A stretch of 64,000 bases of DNA from Thermus islandicus DSM 21543 (GTDB lineage: Bacteria; Deinococcota; Deinococci; Deinococcales; Thermaceae), in assembly GCF_000421625.1 (NCBI RefSeq), contig NZ_ATXJ01000009.1, positions 1-64,000 on the forward strand, in the 5' to 3' direction. Numbering within the stretch: the first letter of the stretch is position 1; the number at the start of each line of letters is the position of its first letter. Positions 34,277 through 44,015 of this stretch are shown piece by piece. A program made the position numbers and the translations under genes. The notes beneath the pieces were generated by a model. It was given only the letters and a program-made list of their open reading frames with translations, was not told the origin of the DNA and did no database searches.

Positions 34277-34707
34277 GGGGGAAAGAGAAGGCGGAGGCGC
34301 AGGCACCCCTCCTGGGCCCGGAACCAGCGCCCCCCGAGCCCTAGGGCCAGGCCCAGCTCGGAGCAGTAGGCGAGCTCCCGCTTACGCTCCTGGGCCAGGG
34401 CCTGGTTCCAGGGGTAGACCCCGCCCGTGTAGTAGGCCTCGGTCTCGGGGTCGGTGTAGGCCCGGAAGTCCTGGAAGCGGAAGAAGGGGCGGAACTCCAA
34501 GAGGACGGGCTTTCCCGTCACCGAGTTCACGAACTCCACCCGGGCCTCCTCCCAGGGAAAGAGGACCAGGTAGGTCCTCTGGCCTCCCTTCTCCACCTCC
34601 ACCACCCGCACCAGGGAGAGGGCGAGGAGGAAGAGCCAAAGGGCCCAGCTCCTTAGGAGCCGGGCCCAGAGGGCTTTCCCTCGGGTGGTTGCCTTTCCTT
34701 CGGGCAT
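34273..34707 (-). CDS. DUF1850 protein of a TAXI-TRAP operon
   Basis: A 144-aa protein with one N-terminal membrane segment (about 17-36). It contains FVNSVTGKPVLLEF, FRFQDFRAYTDPETEAYYTGG and, near the end, Cys-containing LAYCSELGLAL and QEGCLRLRL. DUF1850 proteins accompany TAXI-type TRAP transporters, and this gene follows the binding-protein gene by 7 bp. Its role in transport is not established; the sequence suggests an envelope-exposed small domain. Confidence 0.7.
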   Translation of the reverse strand: MPEGKATTRGKALWARLLRSWALWLFLLALSLVRVVEVEKGGQRTYLVLFPWEEARVEFVNSVTGKPVLLEFRPFFRFQDFRAYTDPETEAYYTGGVYPWNQALAQERKRELAYCSELGLALGLGGRWFRAQEGCLRLRLLFPP

Positions 34708-34714
34708 CCTTGGC

Positions 34715-35692
34715 CTACTTCAAGGCCCCGACTTCGCGGAAGTAGCGCAACGCCCCCTCGTGGTAGGGGAGGGTGCCGCCCACAAAGCGCACGGCGTTCT
34801 CCAGGGTGGTGTCCTTGGCCGCGGCCACCGCCTGGCGTAGGGCCTGGACGTTCTCCAAGGCAGCCTTGGTGAGGGCGTAGGCGGCCTCCTCGGGGAGGCT
34901 CGCCGGGCATACGAAGAGGTTCCAGAAGGCGAGGGTGGGGGTGTCGGCGCGGGTCCCGTAGACCGCCTTGGGGATGACCCCGGGCCCGGCGAGGCCGGGA
35001 AAGCGCTTCTGGAAGGTCTGGGCTACGGTGCTCTTGGGGTCTATGGGCACCAGGTAGATCCGCTGCCCCTTGCGGGCCAGGGAGGCGGAAAGTTCGGTGA
35101 CGGCCCCCGTGGGTAGGCCACCCGACCAGAAGAAGGCGTCCAGGTTGCCCTCGGCTAGGGCGTTGGCGCTTTCCTGGGCTCCCAGGCGCTCCTGCTTGGC
35201 GAAATCCTTGGGAGAGAGGCCCGCGGCCTGGAGAACAAGAAGGGCCTCCACCTCGGTGCCCGAGCCCGGGGCTCCGGTGGAGACCCGCTTGCCCTTCAGG
35301 TCCTGCACCACCCGGATGCCCGCGCCCTCCCGGGTGACGAGGTGCAGGTAGTTGGGGTACATGGCGAAGAGGATGCGCACGTTCTTGGCCGGCTTTTCCC
35401 TGAAGCGCTCGTGCTGGCCGGTGTAGGCTAGGTAGGCGGAGTCGGGCAGGACGGTGCCGCAGTAGTAGGTACCGCCCCCGGTGCGGTTTTCCAGGAGGAG
35501 GAGGTTGTCGATGGAGGCCGCCGTCTGGATGGCCTGGGCCTCGGCCACCCCCGCCTTGTTCCAAATCTCCGCCAAGGCGGTGCCGTAGTAGAAGTACACC
35601 CCGCCCACCCCTCCCGTGGCGACGACCACCTTGGGCTTCTGGGCGAGCGCGGGGGCCAAAAGGGCCAGGGCCAGGAGAAGAGCTCGCTTCAT
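34715..35692 (-). CDS. TAXI-family TRAP solute-binding protein 1
   Basis: A 325-aa secreted binding protein. The signal peptide is MKRALLLALALLAPALAQ. TAXI landmarks are VVVATGGVGGVYFYYGTALAEIWNKAG, LKGKRVSTGAPGSGTEVEALLVLQAAG and LDAFFWSGGLPTGAVTEL. TAXI proteins capture acidic substrates such as glutamate or other carboxylates for Na+- or H+-driven uptake. It is over half identical by eye to the second binding protein at 37889-38878, on the other side of the permease, and lies 24 bp after the permease gene. Confidence 0.88.
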   Translation of the reverse strand: MKRALLLALALLAPALAQKPKVVVATGGVGGVYFYYGTALAEIWNKAGVAEAQAIQTAASIDNLLLLENRTGGGTYYCGTVLPDSAYLAYTGQHERFREKPAKNVRILFAMYPNYLHLVTREGAGIRVVQDLKGKRVSTGAPGSGTEVEALLVLQAAGLSPKDFAKQERLGAQESANALAEGNLDAFFWSGGLPTGAVTELSASLARKGQRIYLVPIDPKSTVAQTFQKRFPGLAGPGVIPKAVYGTRADTPTLAFWNLFVCPASLPEEAAYALTKAALENVQALRQAVAAAKDTTLENAVRFVGGTLPYHEGALRYFREVGALK

Positions 35693-35716
35693 GTCTACCC
35701 CCTTTTCAGGGCCACC

Positions 35717-37834
35717 TTAAGCCTCCCGGGTCCTCCCCGTCAACCCTCGGGCGAAAAAGGGCAGGCCCAAGACGAAGGACAAGAGGTTCAGGAGGGGGTG
35801 GGGCGTGAGCAGGCCAAGGCCCAAAAGCCCCAGGGCCCAGGCCTCCCACCGCCTAAGGGGCCTGCGGGTGTACCCCACCCCGGAGGCGGAGAAGTAGACG
35901 ATGCCCGCGGCCACCGCCAGGACGCGCCAGAGGATGAGGGACCAGGCCTCCCCGGGAGGGGAGTGCTCCAGGACCGGTACCACCAAAAGGGCGGTGCCCG
36001 CGTAGGTGAGGAGGAAGAAGAAGCCGATGAGGTACTTGGCCAGGGCCACCCGGGCCGCGTAGACCCCAGTCCTTAAGGGGTCGGTGCCGAAGACGCTGGC
36101 CGCTGCGTAGGCCGAGAGGGCCACCGGGGGGGTCACGTCGGCCAGGGTGGCGTAGTAGAAGAGAAACATGTGGGTGGCCAAGATGGCCGCGGACTCGGGG
36201 ATCCCGTTTTGCTTGGCCAGGGCGATGATGGCCGGGGCGGTGAGGGCGGAGGTGATCACGTAGGTGGCCGTGGGGGGTACACCCATCCCCAGGATAAGGC
36301 TGAAGACGGCGGTGAGCAGGGTGGCCAGGAGGAGGCTTTCCCCCGAGACCTGTTGCAAAAGCTGGCTGAACTTGGAGGTGAGACCGGAGATCACCAGCAT
36401 GGCGAAGATGAGGTTGGCCGCCGTCACCGCTGCCCCGATGGGCAAGAGGGTGCGGAAGCCCTCCTCGAGGCCTTGGAGGATGGGGGCGAAGCCCTTGGGC
36501 CGCAGGGTGGGGTCCAGGTAGGCCAGGAGGACGAAGGCCACGAGGGCCAGGCTGGCTGCGGTGCGCACCTCGTAGCCCAGGTAGAGCAGGGCGATGATGA
36601 GGAGGATGGGTAGGAAGATGGTGCTGTACCGGAGCACATAGGCCCTCCGCCCCATGCCCAAGGGGGTTTCCACGGGAGGTAGCCCCGCCTTGCGGGCGTA
36701 GAACTCGTTGAAGGAGAGGATGGCGGTGAGGTAAAGGAGGGCGGGTACCACGGCCATGGCGGCGACCTTGAGGTAAGGGATTTGGAGGATCTCGGCCATG
36801 ATGAAGGCGATGCTCCCCAGGACCGGCGGCGTGATGATGGCGATGGTCCCGGCGGTGGCCACGATCCCTGCGGCGATAAGCCGGTCGTACCCGGCCCGTT
36901 CGTAGAGGGGTTTGGTCAGGGTGGCCACGAACTGGGTGTCGGCTGCCCCGCTTCCGGAGAACATCCCCATGAAGACCCCCGCCAGTCCCGTGACCCGGCC
37001 AGGGGTGGCCGGGCTTTTGCCCACCAGGGCCATGGCCAGGTTGGCCACCACCCGCCCCAGGCCCAAGGCGGAGATCATCCCGGAAAGCAGGGTGAAGTAG
37101 ACCAGATACTTGGCCGAAACCCCTGTGATGAGGCCGTAAATGCCCGCTTCCGTCTCGTTGAAGGTCTTGCCTAGGAGGAGGTCTATGCCCTGGCGCGTGC
37201 CCCTTAGGGCTCCGGGGAAGAGGTCGGCGTAGAGGTTGTAGGCGAAGAAGAAGAGGACCAAGGCGGGCATCACCGGGCCCAGGAGGCGGTAGACGAGCCC
37301 CAGGACGAGCATGATAAGGCCGAAGGACATGGCCATGTCCCACGGTTGGGGCAAGACGGCCCGGTAGACCAGCTCCTCAAAGTAGCGGAGCTGGTAAAGG
37401 GTGGGGAAGAGGGCCAAGAGGACGGCAAGAAGGTCCGCCCCCCGCCTAAGCCTGGGGAGGAGGGCCGGCAACACGGCCACCCCCCAGTAGAGGAGGCCCG
37501 TGAGCTTGACGGCGAGGGGCAGGCTTACCCCTGGAACGTTGGGAAAGAGAAAGTTGTAGAGGGGCAGGAGGCTTAATAGGAAGAAAAGCCAGGAGCCGAA
37601 GGTGCGGCGGGCGGGGGCGTAAAAGGCCACCAGGTAGCCCCCGAGGAGGAGGAAGAGGACGTGGGTGCTCCGCTGGAGCTGGACGATGTCCAGGAGGGGT
37701 ATCTCCGCCTTGGCCAAGGGGGTGAAGGGGTGGAGGACCAGGTAAAGGCTGTAAAGAGCCCCCAGGACCAAAAGTAGCCGCGCCAGGCGGGCCAGGGGGG
37801 TGTCGGGGATGGGGTGGGTCGGGGCTTCGGCCAT
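35717..37834 (-). CDS. TAXI-TRAP transporter permease, fused 4TM/12TM
   Basis: A 705-aa membrane protein that fuses the small and large TRAP permease subunits. About 4-5 segments lie in the first 180 residues and about 12 more after that. Large-subunit motifs include GAADTQFVATLTKPLYERAGYDRLIAAGIVATAGTIAIITPPVLGSIAFIMAE and a second half with LGMGVPPTATYVITSALTAPAI. ATG 37834 has GGGAGGA upstream and lies after a perfect hairpin. The two flanking binding proteins probably both dock to it. Confidence 0.9.
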   Translation of the reverse strand: MAEAPTHPIPDTPLARLARLLLVLGALYSLYLVLHPFTPLAKAEIPLLDIVQLQRSTHVLFLLLGGYLVAFYAPARRTFGSWLFFLLSLLPLYNFLFPNVPGVSLPLAVKLTGLLYWGVAVLPALLPRLRRGADLLAVLLALFPTLYQLRYFEELVYRAVLPQPWDMAMSFGLIMLVLGLVYRLLGPVMPALVLFFFAYNLYADLFPGALRGTRQGIDLLLGKTFNETEAGIYGLITGVSAKYLVYFTLLSGMISALGLGRVVANLAMALVGKSPATPGRVTGLAGVFMGMFSGSGAADTQFVATLTKPLYERAGYDRLIAAGIVATAGTIAIITPPVLGSIAFIMAEILQIPYLKVAAMAVVPALLYLTAILSFNEFYARKAGLPPVETPLGMGRRAYVLRYSTIFLPILLIIALLYLGYEVRTAASLALVAFVLLAYLDPTLRPKGFAPILQGLEEGFRTLLPIGAAVTAANLIFAMLVISGLTSKFSQLLQQVSGESLLLATLLTAVFSLILGMGVPPTATYVITSALTAPAIIALAKQNGIPESAAILATHMFLFYYATLADVTPPVALSAYAAASVFGTDPLRTGVYAARVALAKYLIGFFFLLTYAGTALLVVPVLEHSPPGEAWSLILWRVLAVAAGIVYFSASGVGYTRRPLRRWEAWALGLLGLGLLTPHPLLNLLSFVLGLPFFARGLTGRTREA

Positions 37835-37851
37835 GGGTTCCTCCCAAAAGT

Positions 37852-37875
37852 CCCGGGGCCCGACCGGGCCCCGGG
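37852..37875 (-). terminator. 10-bp GC hairpin between TAXI binding protein 2 and the permease
   Basis: CCCGGGGCCC (37852-37861) pairs perfectly with GGGCCCCGGG (37866-37875) around 4 nt. It lies 13 bp beyond the binding-protein stop. No U-run. Same position and build as the hairpins in the dpp and liv operons. Confidence 0.7.
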
Positions 37876-37888
37876 AGGGCCTATGGAC

Positions 37889-38878
37889 CTACCGGATCAG
37901 GCCCTTCTCCTTCAGGTACCGCTCCGCTCCAGGGTGGAAGGGGATGGGGAGCTTGCCGTAGAGGCGGGCGGTGGCCTCGAGGCTCGTGTCCTTGGCCGCC
38001 GCCACGGCGGTGCGCAGGGTGGCCAGGTTTTCAAAGGTGGCCTTCACCATGGCGTAAGCGGCCTCGGCGGGGAGGCTTTCCGGGCAGACCAGGATGTTGC
38101 CCGTGGCCAGTCCGGGGACGTCCGTCCGGGTGTTGTAGATGCTCTTGGGCACCTTGTAGGGCTCCACGAGCCCGGGGAAGCGCTTTTCCACCACCTGGGC
38201 CACGGTGCTCTTAGGATCGATGGGCACCAGGTAAACCCGCTTGCCCTTCCGGGAGAGGTCGGTGGACAGCTCCACGATGGAGCTGGTGGGCACGCCCCCC
38301 ACCCAGAAGAAGGCGTCCAGGGTGCCCTCGGAAAGGGCCTTGGCCCCCTCGGCCACCGGGAGGCGCTCCCGCTTGGCGAAGGACTCGGGCTTTACCCCAG
38401 CGGCCTGGAGGACGAGGAGGGCCAGGTTCTCGGTGCTGGAGCCGGGTTGGCCGGTGGAGACCCGCTTGCCCTTGAGGTCCTGCAGGACCCGGATGCCCGA
38501 GCCCTCCACGGTCACGATGTGGATAAAGGAGGGGTACATGTAGAAGAGGACCCGCTGGCCCTTGGCCGGGCGCTCCTTAAAACGGGGCTCCTCTCCCGTA
38601 AAGGCCACATAGGCCGAGTCGGTGGTGGTGAGGGCGCAGTAGAAGGTGTTGGCCTGGGGGGCGGTCCGGTCCCGGAGGAGGAGGAGGTTGTCGTAGGAGC
38701 CCCCGGTCTGCACCGGCTGGGCCTCCACCGCCCCCGCCTTGTTGAGGATATCGGCCAAAGCGGTGCCGTAGTAGAAGAATACCCCACCGGTGCTTCCCGT
38801 GCCGATGACCACCTTGGGCTTTTGGGCCAGGGCGAGGCCCAGGGCCAGGAGAACGAAGGCGATAAGGACTCTCTTCAT
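37889..38878 (-). CDS. TAXI-family TRAP solute-binding protein 2
   Basis: A 329-aa secreted binding protein, paralogous to the one at 34715-35692. ATG 38878 gives the signal peptide MKRVLIAFVLLALGLALAQ. Shared motifs: KVVIGTGSTGGVFFYYGTALADILNKAG, LKGKRVSTGQPGSSTENLALLVLQAAG and LDAFFWVGGVPTSSIVEL. The differences cluster in loops near the ligand site, so the two may bind different solutes (inference). It is the first gene of the four-gene operon and has its own promoter. Confidence 0.88.
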   Translation of the reverse strand: MKRVLIAFVLLALGLALAQKPKVVIGTGSTGGVFFYYGTALADILNKAGAVEAQPVQTGGSYDNLLLLRDRTAPQANTFYCALTTTDSAYVAFTGEEPRFKERPAKGQRVLFYMYPSFIHIVTVEGSGIRVLQDLKGKRVSTGQPGSSTENLALLVLQAAGVKPESFAKRERLPVAEGAKALSEGTLDAFFWVGGVPTSSIVELSTDLSRKGKRVYLVPIDPKSTVAQVVEKRFPGLVEPYKVPKSIYNTRTDVPGLATGNILVCPESLPAEAAYAMVKATFENLATLRTAVAAAKDTSLEATARLYGKLPIPFHPGAERYLKEKGLIR

Positions 38879-38906
38879 GCTTACCCCCGTATACTTTTGC
38901 GCCTCT

Positions 38907-38935
38907 AACCTACCCCACACCCCCTTCCCTGTCAA
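38907..38935 (-). promoter_or_regulatory. Promoter of the TAXI-TRAP operon
   Basis: On the minus strand TTGACA (38935-38930), 17 bp, TAGGTT (38912-38907), about 29 bp before the start codon. Confidence 0.65.
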
Positions 38936-38955
38936 GGCCAGAAGGCCTACCCCGA

Positions 38956-38988
38956 GGGCCCCGGTAGAAAGTCCCCGCAAGGTTTTTG
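38956..38988 (+). repeat. 33-nt dispersed repeat, copy 1
   Basis: This stretch matches 52710-52742 in the same orientation at 30 of 33 positions, all three differences being transitions. It begins GGGCCC and ends GGTTTTTG. It lies in the divergent region between the TAXI-TRAP operon and the MFS gene. Identity unknown: it may be the end of a mobile element, a coding remnant or a conserved regulatory site. Confidence 0.6.
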
Positions 38989-39064
38989 CTGGGACCAAAG
39001 GGCTTCTCCACAAACCTGGCCAGGGCATCCCCTGTAGCGGGCCTAGGGCGCGGGGGCTTAGCCG

Positions 39065-39086
39065 ACTGGCTGGTCAGTTTTAGGAT
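39065..39086 (+). promoter_or_regulatory. Leaderless promoter of the MFS gene with a small inverted repeat
   Basis: TAGGAT (39081-39086) ends 6 bp before GTG 39093. Just upstream ACTG (39065-39068) and CAGT (39075-39078) form an imperfect inverted repeat, as in small repressor operators. GGAGG lies too close to the GTG to be a normal ribosome binding site. Confidence 0.4.
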
Positions 39087-39092
39087 GGAGGG

Positions 39093-40289
39093 GTGCTGGC
39101 CCTCGCCCTCCTCAAGGACCCCCTTTACCGGGCCTACTGGTTGGCCCTCTTCACCTCCCAGATGGGCACCTGGATGCAGGCGGCGGCCCAGGGGTGGCTC
39201 GTCCTCCTTCTCACGGGAAGCGCCGAGCGGCTTGGTCTGGTGGTGGCCCTGCAGTTTCTGCCCTCCCTTCTCTTTTCCCTGCCTGCCGGGGTCCTGGCGG
39301 ACCGATACCCCAAGCGGAACCTCCTTCGCCTCACCCAGGGGGGGATGATGGTCCTGGCGCTTCTCATGGCCCTCCTGATCCTCACGGGATGGGTGCGCTA
39401 CGGGCACGTGCTGGCCTTCGCCTTCCTCTACGGGGCCTTGAACGCCATGGACCAGCCCGTGCGCCAGAGCTTCACCGTGGAGCTCGCGGGCCGGGAGCGG
39501 TACCCGGGGGCCATCGCCCTGAACTCCTTTGGCTTCAACTTGAGCCGCCTGCTGGGGCCGGCCCTTTCTGGCCTTCTCATCGCCCTCTTGGGGGTGGGGG
39601 TCGCCTATTTGGCCAACGCCCTCTCCTTCCTGCCCCTCCTCTTCGTCCTCTCGCGCCTGCCCGCCGGGCCTCGAGGGGAAGGGGGAGGGGAGCGCTGGTG
39701 GCGCGAGGCCCTGGAGGGGGTGGGCTTCGCCCTTGCCCACCCCGTGGTGCGCCGGGTGGTGGGCCTGGTCCTCTTCGCCAGCCTCTTTGGCATGAACTTC
39801 CAGACCCTGGTGCCCGCCTACGCCCGGCTGGTCCTGGGGCTTTCCGCCACGGGCTACGGCTTCTTGGTGTCCAGCGTGGGGATGGGGGCCTTGATGGCGG
39901 CCCTGGTCATGGCCCTCACGGGAAAACCCAAGCCGGGGAGGCTTCTTTTGGGGGTCTTTTCCCTGGCCCTGGCCCATCTGGGCCTCTTCCTGGCCTGGGC
40001 GCCCGGGGTGCCCCTGTTCCTGGCCCTGGGGGGATTTGGGATGATCTCCGTGCTCATCAACGCCAACACCCTGGTGCAGCTCTCCGTGCCCGACCGGCTT
40101 CGGGGCCGGGTCATGGCGGTCTACACCCTGGTCATGCTGGGAACGGGCCCCGTGGGGGCCTACCTCACCGGCCTCCTCTTTGAACGCTTTGGGGGGCGGC
40201 TTGCCGCCCTCCTCTTGGGAGGCTTTGTCCTCCTGGTGGGGCTATACCAGATCAGGCCGTGGCCTAGGGAACCCAATCCTCCGGCCTAG
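39093..40289 (+). CDS. MFS transporter
   Basis: A 398-aa membrane protein with 12 predicted segments. The first domain starts [39 protein letters not shown], which with [20 protein letters not shown] (MFS loop 2-3 signature) places it in the enterobactin-exporter-like (DUF894/MFS_3) group. A second copy of the loop ([18 protein letters not shown]) lies in the C-terminal half. The start is GTG 39093. The substrate cannot be told; members export siderophores or drugs. The end overlaps the convergent epimerase gene by 26 bp. Confidence 0.85.
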   Translation: MLALALLKDPLYRAYWLALFTSQMGTWMQAAAQGWLVLLLTGSAERLGLVVALQFLPSLLFSLPAGVLADRYPKRNLLRLTQGGMMVLALLMALLILTGWVRYGHVLAFAFLYGALNAMDQPVRQSFTVELAGRERYPGAIALNSFGFNLSRLLGPALSGLLIALLGVGVAYLANALSFLPLLFVLSRLPAGPRGEGGGERWWREALEGVGFALAHPVVRRVVGLVLFASLFGMNFQTLVPAYARLVLGLSATGYGFLVSSVGMGALMAALVMALTGKPKPGRLLLGVFSLALAHLGLFLAWAPGVPLFLALGGFGMISVLINANTLVQLSVPDRLRGRVMAVYTLVMLGTGPVGAYLTGLLFERFGGRLAALLLGGFVLLVGLYQIRPWPREPNPPA

Positions 40290-41382
40290 GGCCGAGGCCC
40301 AGCCTCCACGCCACCCCCCGGGCCACCCGCGCCCCGGCCTTGCCGTCCCCGTAGGGGTTTTTCGCCCGGCGCATGGCCTCTAGGGCCTCTGGGTCCTCAA
40401 GAAGCCCCTTGACCACCTGGTACACCCCCTCGGGGTCGGTGCCCGCGAGCCTAAGGATCCCCGCCTTCAGCCCTTCCGGCCTCTCCGTTACGTTCCTAAG
40501 GACCACCACGGGCACCCCGAGGGCCGCCCCCTCCTCCTGCAGTCCCCCGGAGTCGGTGACGAGGAGGAGGCTTTCCCTCATGAGGGCGGCCATGGGGCCG
40601 TACTCCAGGGGGTCTAGGAGGACGAAGTTCTTGACCCCTTTCAGCACGGGATACACCCCCTCCCGCACCACGGGGTTCAGGTGGACAGGGTAGACGAAGG
40701 TGAGGTGGGGGAAGGCCTCGGCCACCCGCTTGAGGGCCCGGGCGAGCTCGGGGAGGAGGGGCCAGTTCTCCCGGCGGTGCATGGTCACGGTGACGTAGGG
40801 GCCGGGGGGGAGGCCCTCGGGAAGCTTGCCCAGCCTCGAGGCGAGGAGCACCGCGTCCACCCCCGTTTGCCCCGTGACCAGGATCGCTTCCTCCCGCTTT
40901 CCCTCCTTAAGGAGGTTCTCCTTGGCGAGGGGCGTGGGGGCGAAGTCCAGGTCGGTGAGGACGTCGGTGAGGCGGCGGTTCGCTTCCTCGGGGAAAGGCT
41001 CCTTGAGGTTGCCGCTCCTTAAGCCTGCCTCCACGTGGCCCACCGGGAGGCCCTCCAGAAAGGCGGCCCAGGCCACGGCGAAGGTGCTGAGGGTGTCCCC
41101 ATGGACCAGGACGTAGTCCGCCCCCATTTCCTTGAGGGCCCGGGCGGCCTGGGGGAGGATGCGGGCCGCGAGGTCGGGGAGGGCCTGGCGCTCCTGCATC
41201 ACGTCCAGGTTTCGGTCCTCCTGGATGCCGAAGAGGGAGAGGGCCTGCCGCAGTTGCTCCCGGTGCTGCCCCGTGAGGAGGACCAGGGGCTTCAGGTAGG
41301 GAATCTCCTTGAGGGCTAGGTAGACCGGGGCCATCTTGGTGGCCTCGGGCCGGGTGCCGAAGGCGAGGACCACGCGCTTCAT
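40264..41382 (-). CDS. wecB: UDP-N-acetylglucosamine 2-epimerase (non-hydrolysing)
   Basis: A 372-aa enzyme that converts UDP-GlcNAc to UDP-ManNAc for cell-envelope polysaccharides. ATG 41382 gives the standard N-terminus [21 protein letters not shown]. Further motifs: [54 protein letters not shown] and [30 protein letters not shown]. It overlaps the sugar-phosphate transferase gene by 4 bp, which supports a common envelope pathway. Confidence 0.93.
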   Translation of the reverse strand: MKRVVLAFGTRPEATKMAPVYLALKEIPYLKPLVLLTGQHREQLRQALSLFGIQEDRNLDVMQERQALPDLAARILPQAARALKEMGADYVLVHGDTLSTFAVAWAAFLEGLPVGHVEAGLRSGNLKEPFPEEANRRLTDVLTDLDFAPTPLAKENLLKEGKREEAILVTGQTGVDAVLLASRLGKLPEGLPPGPYVTVTMHRRENWPLLPELARALKRVAEAFPHLTFVYPVHLNPVVREGVYPVLKGVKNFVLLDPLEYGPMAALMRESLLLVTDSGGLQEEGAALGVPVVVLRNVTERPEGLKAGILRLAGTDPEGVYQVVKGLLEDPEALEAMRRAKNPYGDGKAGARVARGVAWRLGLGPRPEDWVP

Positions 41383-42464
41383 TCTCCCCTCCACAGCGCT
41401 CTTAGCCTCCGGTAGGTAACCCAGGAGAGGCCCAGGAGGGTGGCGAGCAGGCTTGCCAGGATGGCCTCCCAGGGCATCCCCAGGTAGGCCATGGCCAGAA
41501 GGTTGAAAAGGAGGGCTAGGCCCCAAAGGAGGAAGGCCACCCGCCTCTGGGAAAGCCCACGGGCGAGGAGGCGGTGGTGGATGTGGTCCTTGCCCGGGGT
41601 GGCCAGGGGGTTCTGGCCCCTTAGGAGCCGCCGCACCACCACCTGGGTTGTGTCCAGGATGGGGAGGAGGAGGAAAAGCGCCGGGGGCAGAAGGCCGAGA
41701 AAGGTGGTGAGCTTGAGGTTGCCGAGGAGGGCGGTGGCCGCGAGGGTGTAGCCCAGGAAGTAGGCCCCCGCGTCCCCCAGGATGATGCGGCTTGGGTGGA
41801 GGTTATGCCGAAGAAACCCCAAGGATGCGCCCGCAAGGGCGGAAAGGACCAGGGTGCCCGCCGCCCAGAAGGGGTACTGGGCGGAAACCGCCAGGAGGCT
41901 CATGGCGCTGATGTAGGCGATTCCCCCGGCCAGCCCGTCCAGTCCGTCCATGAGGTTCAAGGCGTTGGTGAGGCCCACCACCCAAAGCCAGGTGAGGAAG
42001 AGGCCCAAGAGGGGGTCTAGAGGGGTGCCGAAGGCGGCCTCAAAGCGTACCCCTACCGCCATGAGGAGAAGGGCGGCCAGGCTTTGGACGAAGAGGCGAA
42101 AGAGGGGAGGTAGGCCAAACTGGTCGTCAATGAAGCCCACCAGGACCAGCCAGGCTCCCCCAAGGAGGATGGCGAGGATCTGGATGAGGACGTGCTCCAC
42201 CACGATGGGCCTAAGGAAGGCGGCCACCACCAGGGCCAGCACCGCCCCGGCGTAGACGGCGAGGCCGCCAGCGTTGGGGAGGGGCTCCCGGTTCAGGCGC
42301 CTTTCGTTGGGAAGGTCGGCCCAGCCCGCCTTCAGGGCGAAGCGGCGCACCTGGGGGATAAAGCGCCAGGTGAAGAGGAGGGCCAGAAAGAAGACAAAGA
42401 CCACGGTGAGCCAGCCGGTGCCCGTGGGCGCGGCCACCCCGATCCGGTGCAGCCACTCCGTCAT
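41379..42464 (-). CDS. Undecaprenyl-phosphate sugar-1-phosphate transferase (WecA/MraY family)
   Basis: A 361-aa protein with about 11 membrane segments. Conserved loops: [65 protein letters not shown] and [22 protein letters not shown], then [18 protein letters not shown]. The HIHH motif points to the WecA/TagO side of the family, which loads GlcNAc-1-P on the lipid carrier, rather than MraY. It sits between wecB and upp with 4-bp overlaps to both. Confidence 0.88.
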   Translation of the reverse strand: MTEWLHRIGVAAPTGTGWLTVVFVFFLALLFTWRFIPQVRRFALKAGWADLPNERRLNREPLPNAGGLAVYAGAVLALVVAAFLRPIVVEHVLIQILAILLGGAWLVLVGFIDDQFGLPPLFRLFVQSLAALLLMAVGVRFEAAFGTPLDPLLGLFLTWLWVVGLTNALNLMDGLDGLAGGIAYISAMSLLAVSAQYPFWAAGTLVLSALAGASLGFLRHNLHPSRIILGDAGAYFLGYTLAATALLGNLKLTTFLGLLPPALFLLLPILDTTQVVVRRLLRGQNPLATPGKDHIHHRLLARGLSQRRVAFLLWGLALLFNLLAMAYLGMPWEAILASLLATLLGLSWVTYRRLRALWRGE

Positions 42465-43087
42465 CGCGTTCCGTAGATCCGGTCCCCTGCGTCCCCCAGG
42501 CCGGGGAGGATGTAGCCGTGTTCGTTCAGGCGCTCGTCCACGGCCGCCACCACCACCTCCGTCTCCGGGTGGTCCCGGGCGATGCGCTCAAGCCCCTCAG
42601 GGGCGGCCAGGAGGGAGACCAGCTTGATCCCCGTGGCCCCCCGTTCCTTAAGGAGGGAGAGGGCCAGGCTTGCGCTCCCTCCGGTGGCCAGCATGGGGTC
42701 TAGGAGGAAGACCCGCCGTTCCGCGACGTCCGGGGGGAGCTTGGCGTAGTAGGGTACAGGTTTCAGGGACTCGGGGTCCCGGAAGATCCCGATATGCCCC
42801 ACCCGGGCGTGGGGAACAAGCTTCAAGATCCCCTCCACCATGACGAGCCCTGCCCGGAGAATGGCCACCAGGGCCAGCTTCTTCCCGGAAAGGACCTTGA
42901 CCCGGGCGGGGGCGAGGGGCGTCTCCACCTCGGCGTCGGTAAGCTCCAGGTCCCTCATGGCCTCGTAGGCCATGAGCATGGCGATCTCCTCCGCTAGCTC
43001 CCGGAAGTCCTTGGGGCCCGTGCGCTTATCCCGGAGGTGGGCCAGCTTGTGCTGGACCAAGGGGTGGTCCACCAGGGTGAGCCTCAT
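42461..43087 (-). CDS. upp: Uracil phosphoribosyltransferase
   Basis: A 208-aa salvage enzyme that joins uracil to PRPP to make UMP. ATG 43087 is the standard start ([47 protein letters not shown]). The PRPP loop is [14 protein letters not shown] and the uracil-binding end is [24 protein letters not shown]. It overlaps the WecA-like gene by 4 bp, an unusual pairing of UMP salvage with a pathway that consumes UDP-sugars. Confidence 0.94.
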   Translation of the reverse strand: MRLTLVDHPLVQHKLAHLRDKRTGPKDFRELAEEIAMLMAYEAMRDLELTDAEVETPLAPARVKVLSGKKLALVAILRAGLVMVEGILKLVPHARVGHIGIFRDPESLKPVPYYAKLPPDVAERRVFLLDPMLATGGSASLALSLLKERGATGIKLVSLLAAPEGLERIARDHPETEVVVAAVDERLNEHGYILPGLGDAGDRIYGTR

Positions 43088-43097
43088 CCCACGAAGC

Positions 43098-43940
43098 CTA
43101 ACACGCCCCCCCTTTTCCGGGAAAGCAGTCTTGGAGGAAGGAGGCCGCCCTAGGAAGCTTCTCCCGCAAGGCTTGGGGGAAGCCCGCCGGGTCCTTGGTG
43201 CGAAACCAGTGGAGGTCGTGCAGGTAGGTGAGGGGCACGTAGAAGGCCAGCCGCTCCCGCACCTCCTTAGGGTAGAGGCGGGCCATGCGGAAAAGGGCCT
43301 CCCTGGCCGCACCCTCTCCCAGGAGGTCCAGGCTTCCCGTCTTGAGGAGGGCCAGGTCCCGGGCCGGGTCGTCTCCCCCGGAGCGCACCCAGTCCACCAG
43401 CATGACCTCGAGGCCCTCTGCCCCCGGCTCCTTCAGGAGGAGGTTGCCTGCCCAAGCGTCCCGGTGGCAGAAGCGCCGCTCCACCCCTGCGGCCACGCTC
43501 ACCTCGCGCCTCAGGAGGCGGAGGAGCTCCTGGGCCTCGGGCACCCCGGAGAGGCTTTCGGCGAAGCGCTCCAGGCGGAGGAGGAGCTCTTCTTGGGTTA
43601 CCCAGCCGGGCTCGGGCAGGCGGTGGAGGGAGAGGAAGAGGTGGCCAAGGGCGGCCAGGGTCTTCGGTGTGAACGCCCCCGGGGTGAAGGGCCTTCCCGG
43701 AAAGCGCCGGGTGATGAGCACGCCTTGCCCCTCTACCTCCACCACCCCAAGGACGAAGCTCCCGAGCCCTGCCCGGGCCATACGCCTGGCCTCCAGGGCC
43801 GCAAGATGGGCCTCCTGGGGCTTGTACACCTTGTACACCCTTTCCCCGTCCGTGTACACCCGGGCCTCAAACCCCCCGAGGGGGGTGAGGCGGGCGAAGC
43901 CCTCAGGGGGGAGGAGGCCTCTTAGGGCGGCCACGGCCAC
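43098..43940 (-). CDS. Aminoglycoside/choline-kinase-like phosphotransferase
   Basis: A 280-aa protein-kinase-like enzyme. GTG 43940 is chosen because TAGAAT (43953-43948) ends 7 bp before it, and no ATG gives a plausible N-terminus. Motifs: [19 protein letters not shown] (Lys of the N-lobe), [12 protein letters not shown] (catalytic HxD with Asn) and [21 protein letters not shown]. It ends with [17 protein letters not shown]. The family phosphorylates small molecules or sugars; the substrate is unknown. It lies 10 bp before upp on the same strand. Confidence 0.75.
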   Translation of the reverse strand: MAVAALRGLLPPEGFARLTPLGGFEARVYTDGERVYKVYKPQEAHLAALEARRMARAGLGSFVLGVVEVEGQGVLITRRFPGRPFTPGAFTPKTLAALGHLFLSLHRLPEPGWVTQEELLLRLERFAESLSGVPEAQELLRLLRREVSVAAGVERRFCHRDAWAGNLLLKEPGAEGLEVMLVDWVRSGGDDPARDLALLKTGSLDLLGEGAAREALFRMARLYPKEVRERLAFYVPLTYLHDLHWFRTKDPAGFPQALREKLPRAASFLQDCFPGKGGAC

Positions 43941-43947
43941 GGGCCTT

Positions 43948-44008
43948 ATTCTAAGCCCCCACCCGGGGGTGGGCCTTCTTGGTAGGGGGGCCTGGACGGG
44001 GGTATACT
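43948..44008. promoter_or_regulatory. Divergent leaderless promoters with a central GC palindrome
   Basis: Minus strand: TAGAAT (43953-43948), 7 bp before GTG 43940. Plus strand: TATACT (44003-44008), 7 bp before ATG 44016. Between them CCCACCC and GGGTGGG (43958-43973) form a 7-bp inverted repeat with 2 bp between. Confidence 0.55.
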
Positions 44009-44015
44009 GCAAGCC

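Noticed and set aside
35853-37343. 496-codon frame overlapping the TRAP permease in another frame of the same strand
   Set aside because: Pro/Arg/Gly/His-rich and without domains; the permease frame has 16 or so membrane segments and conserved motifs.
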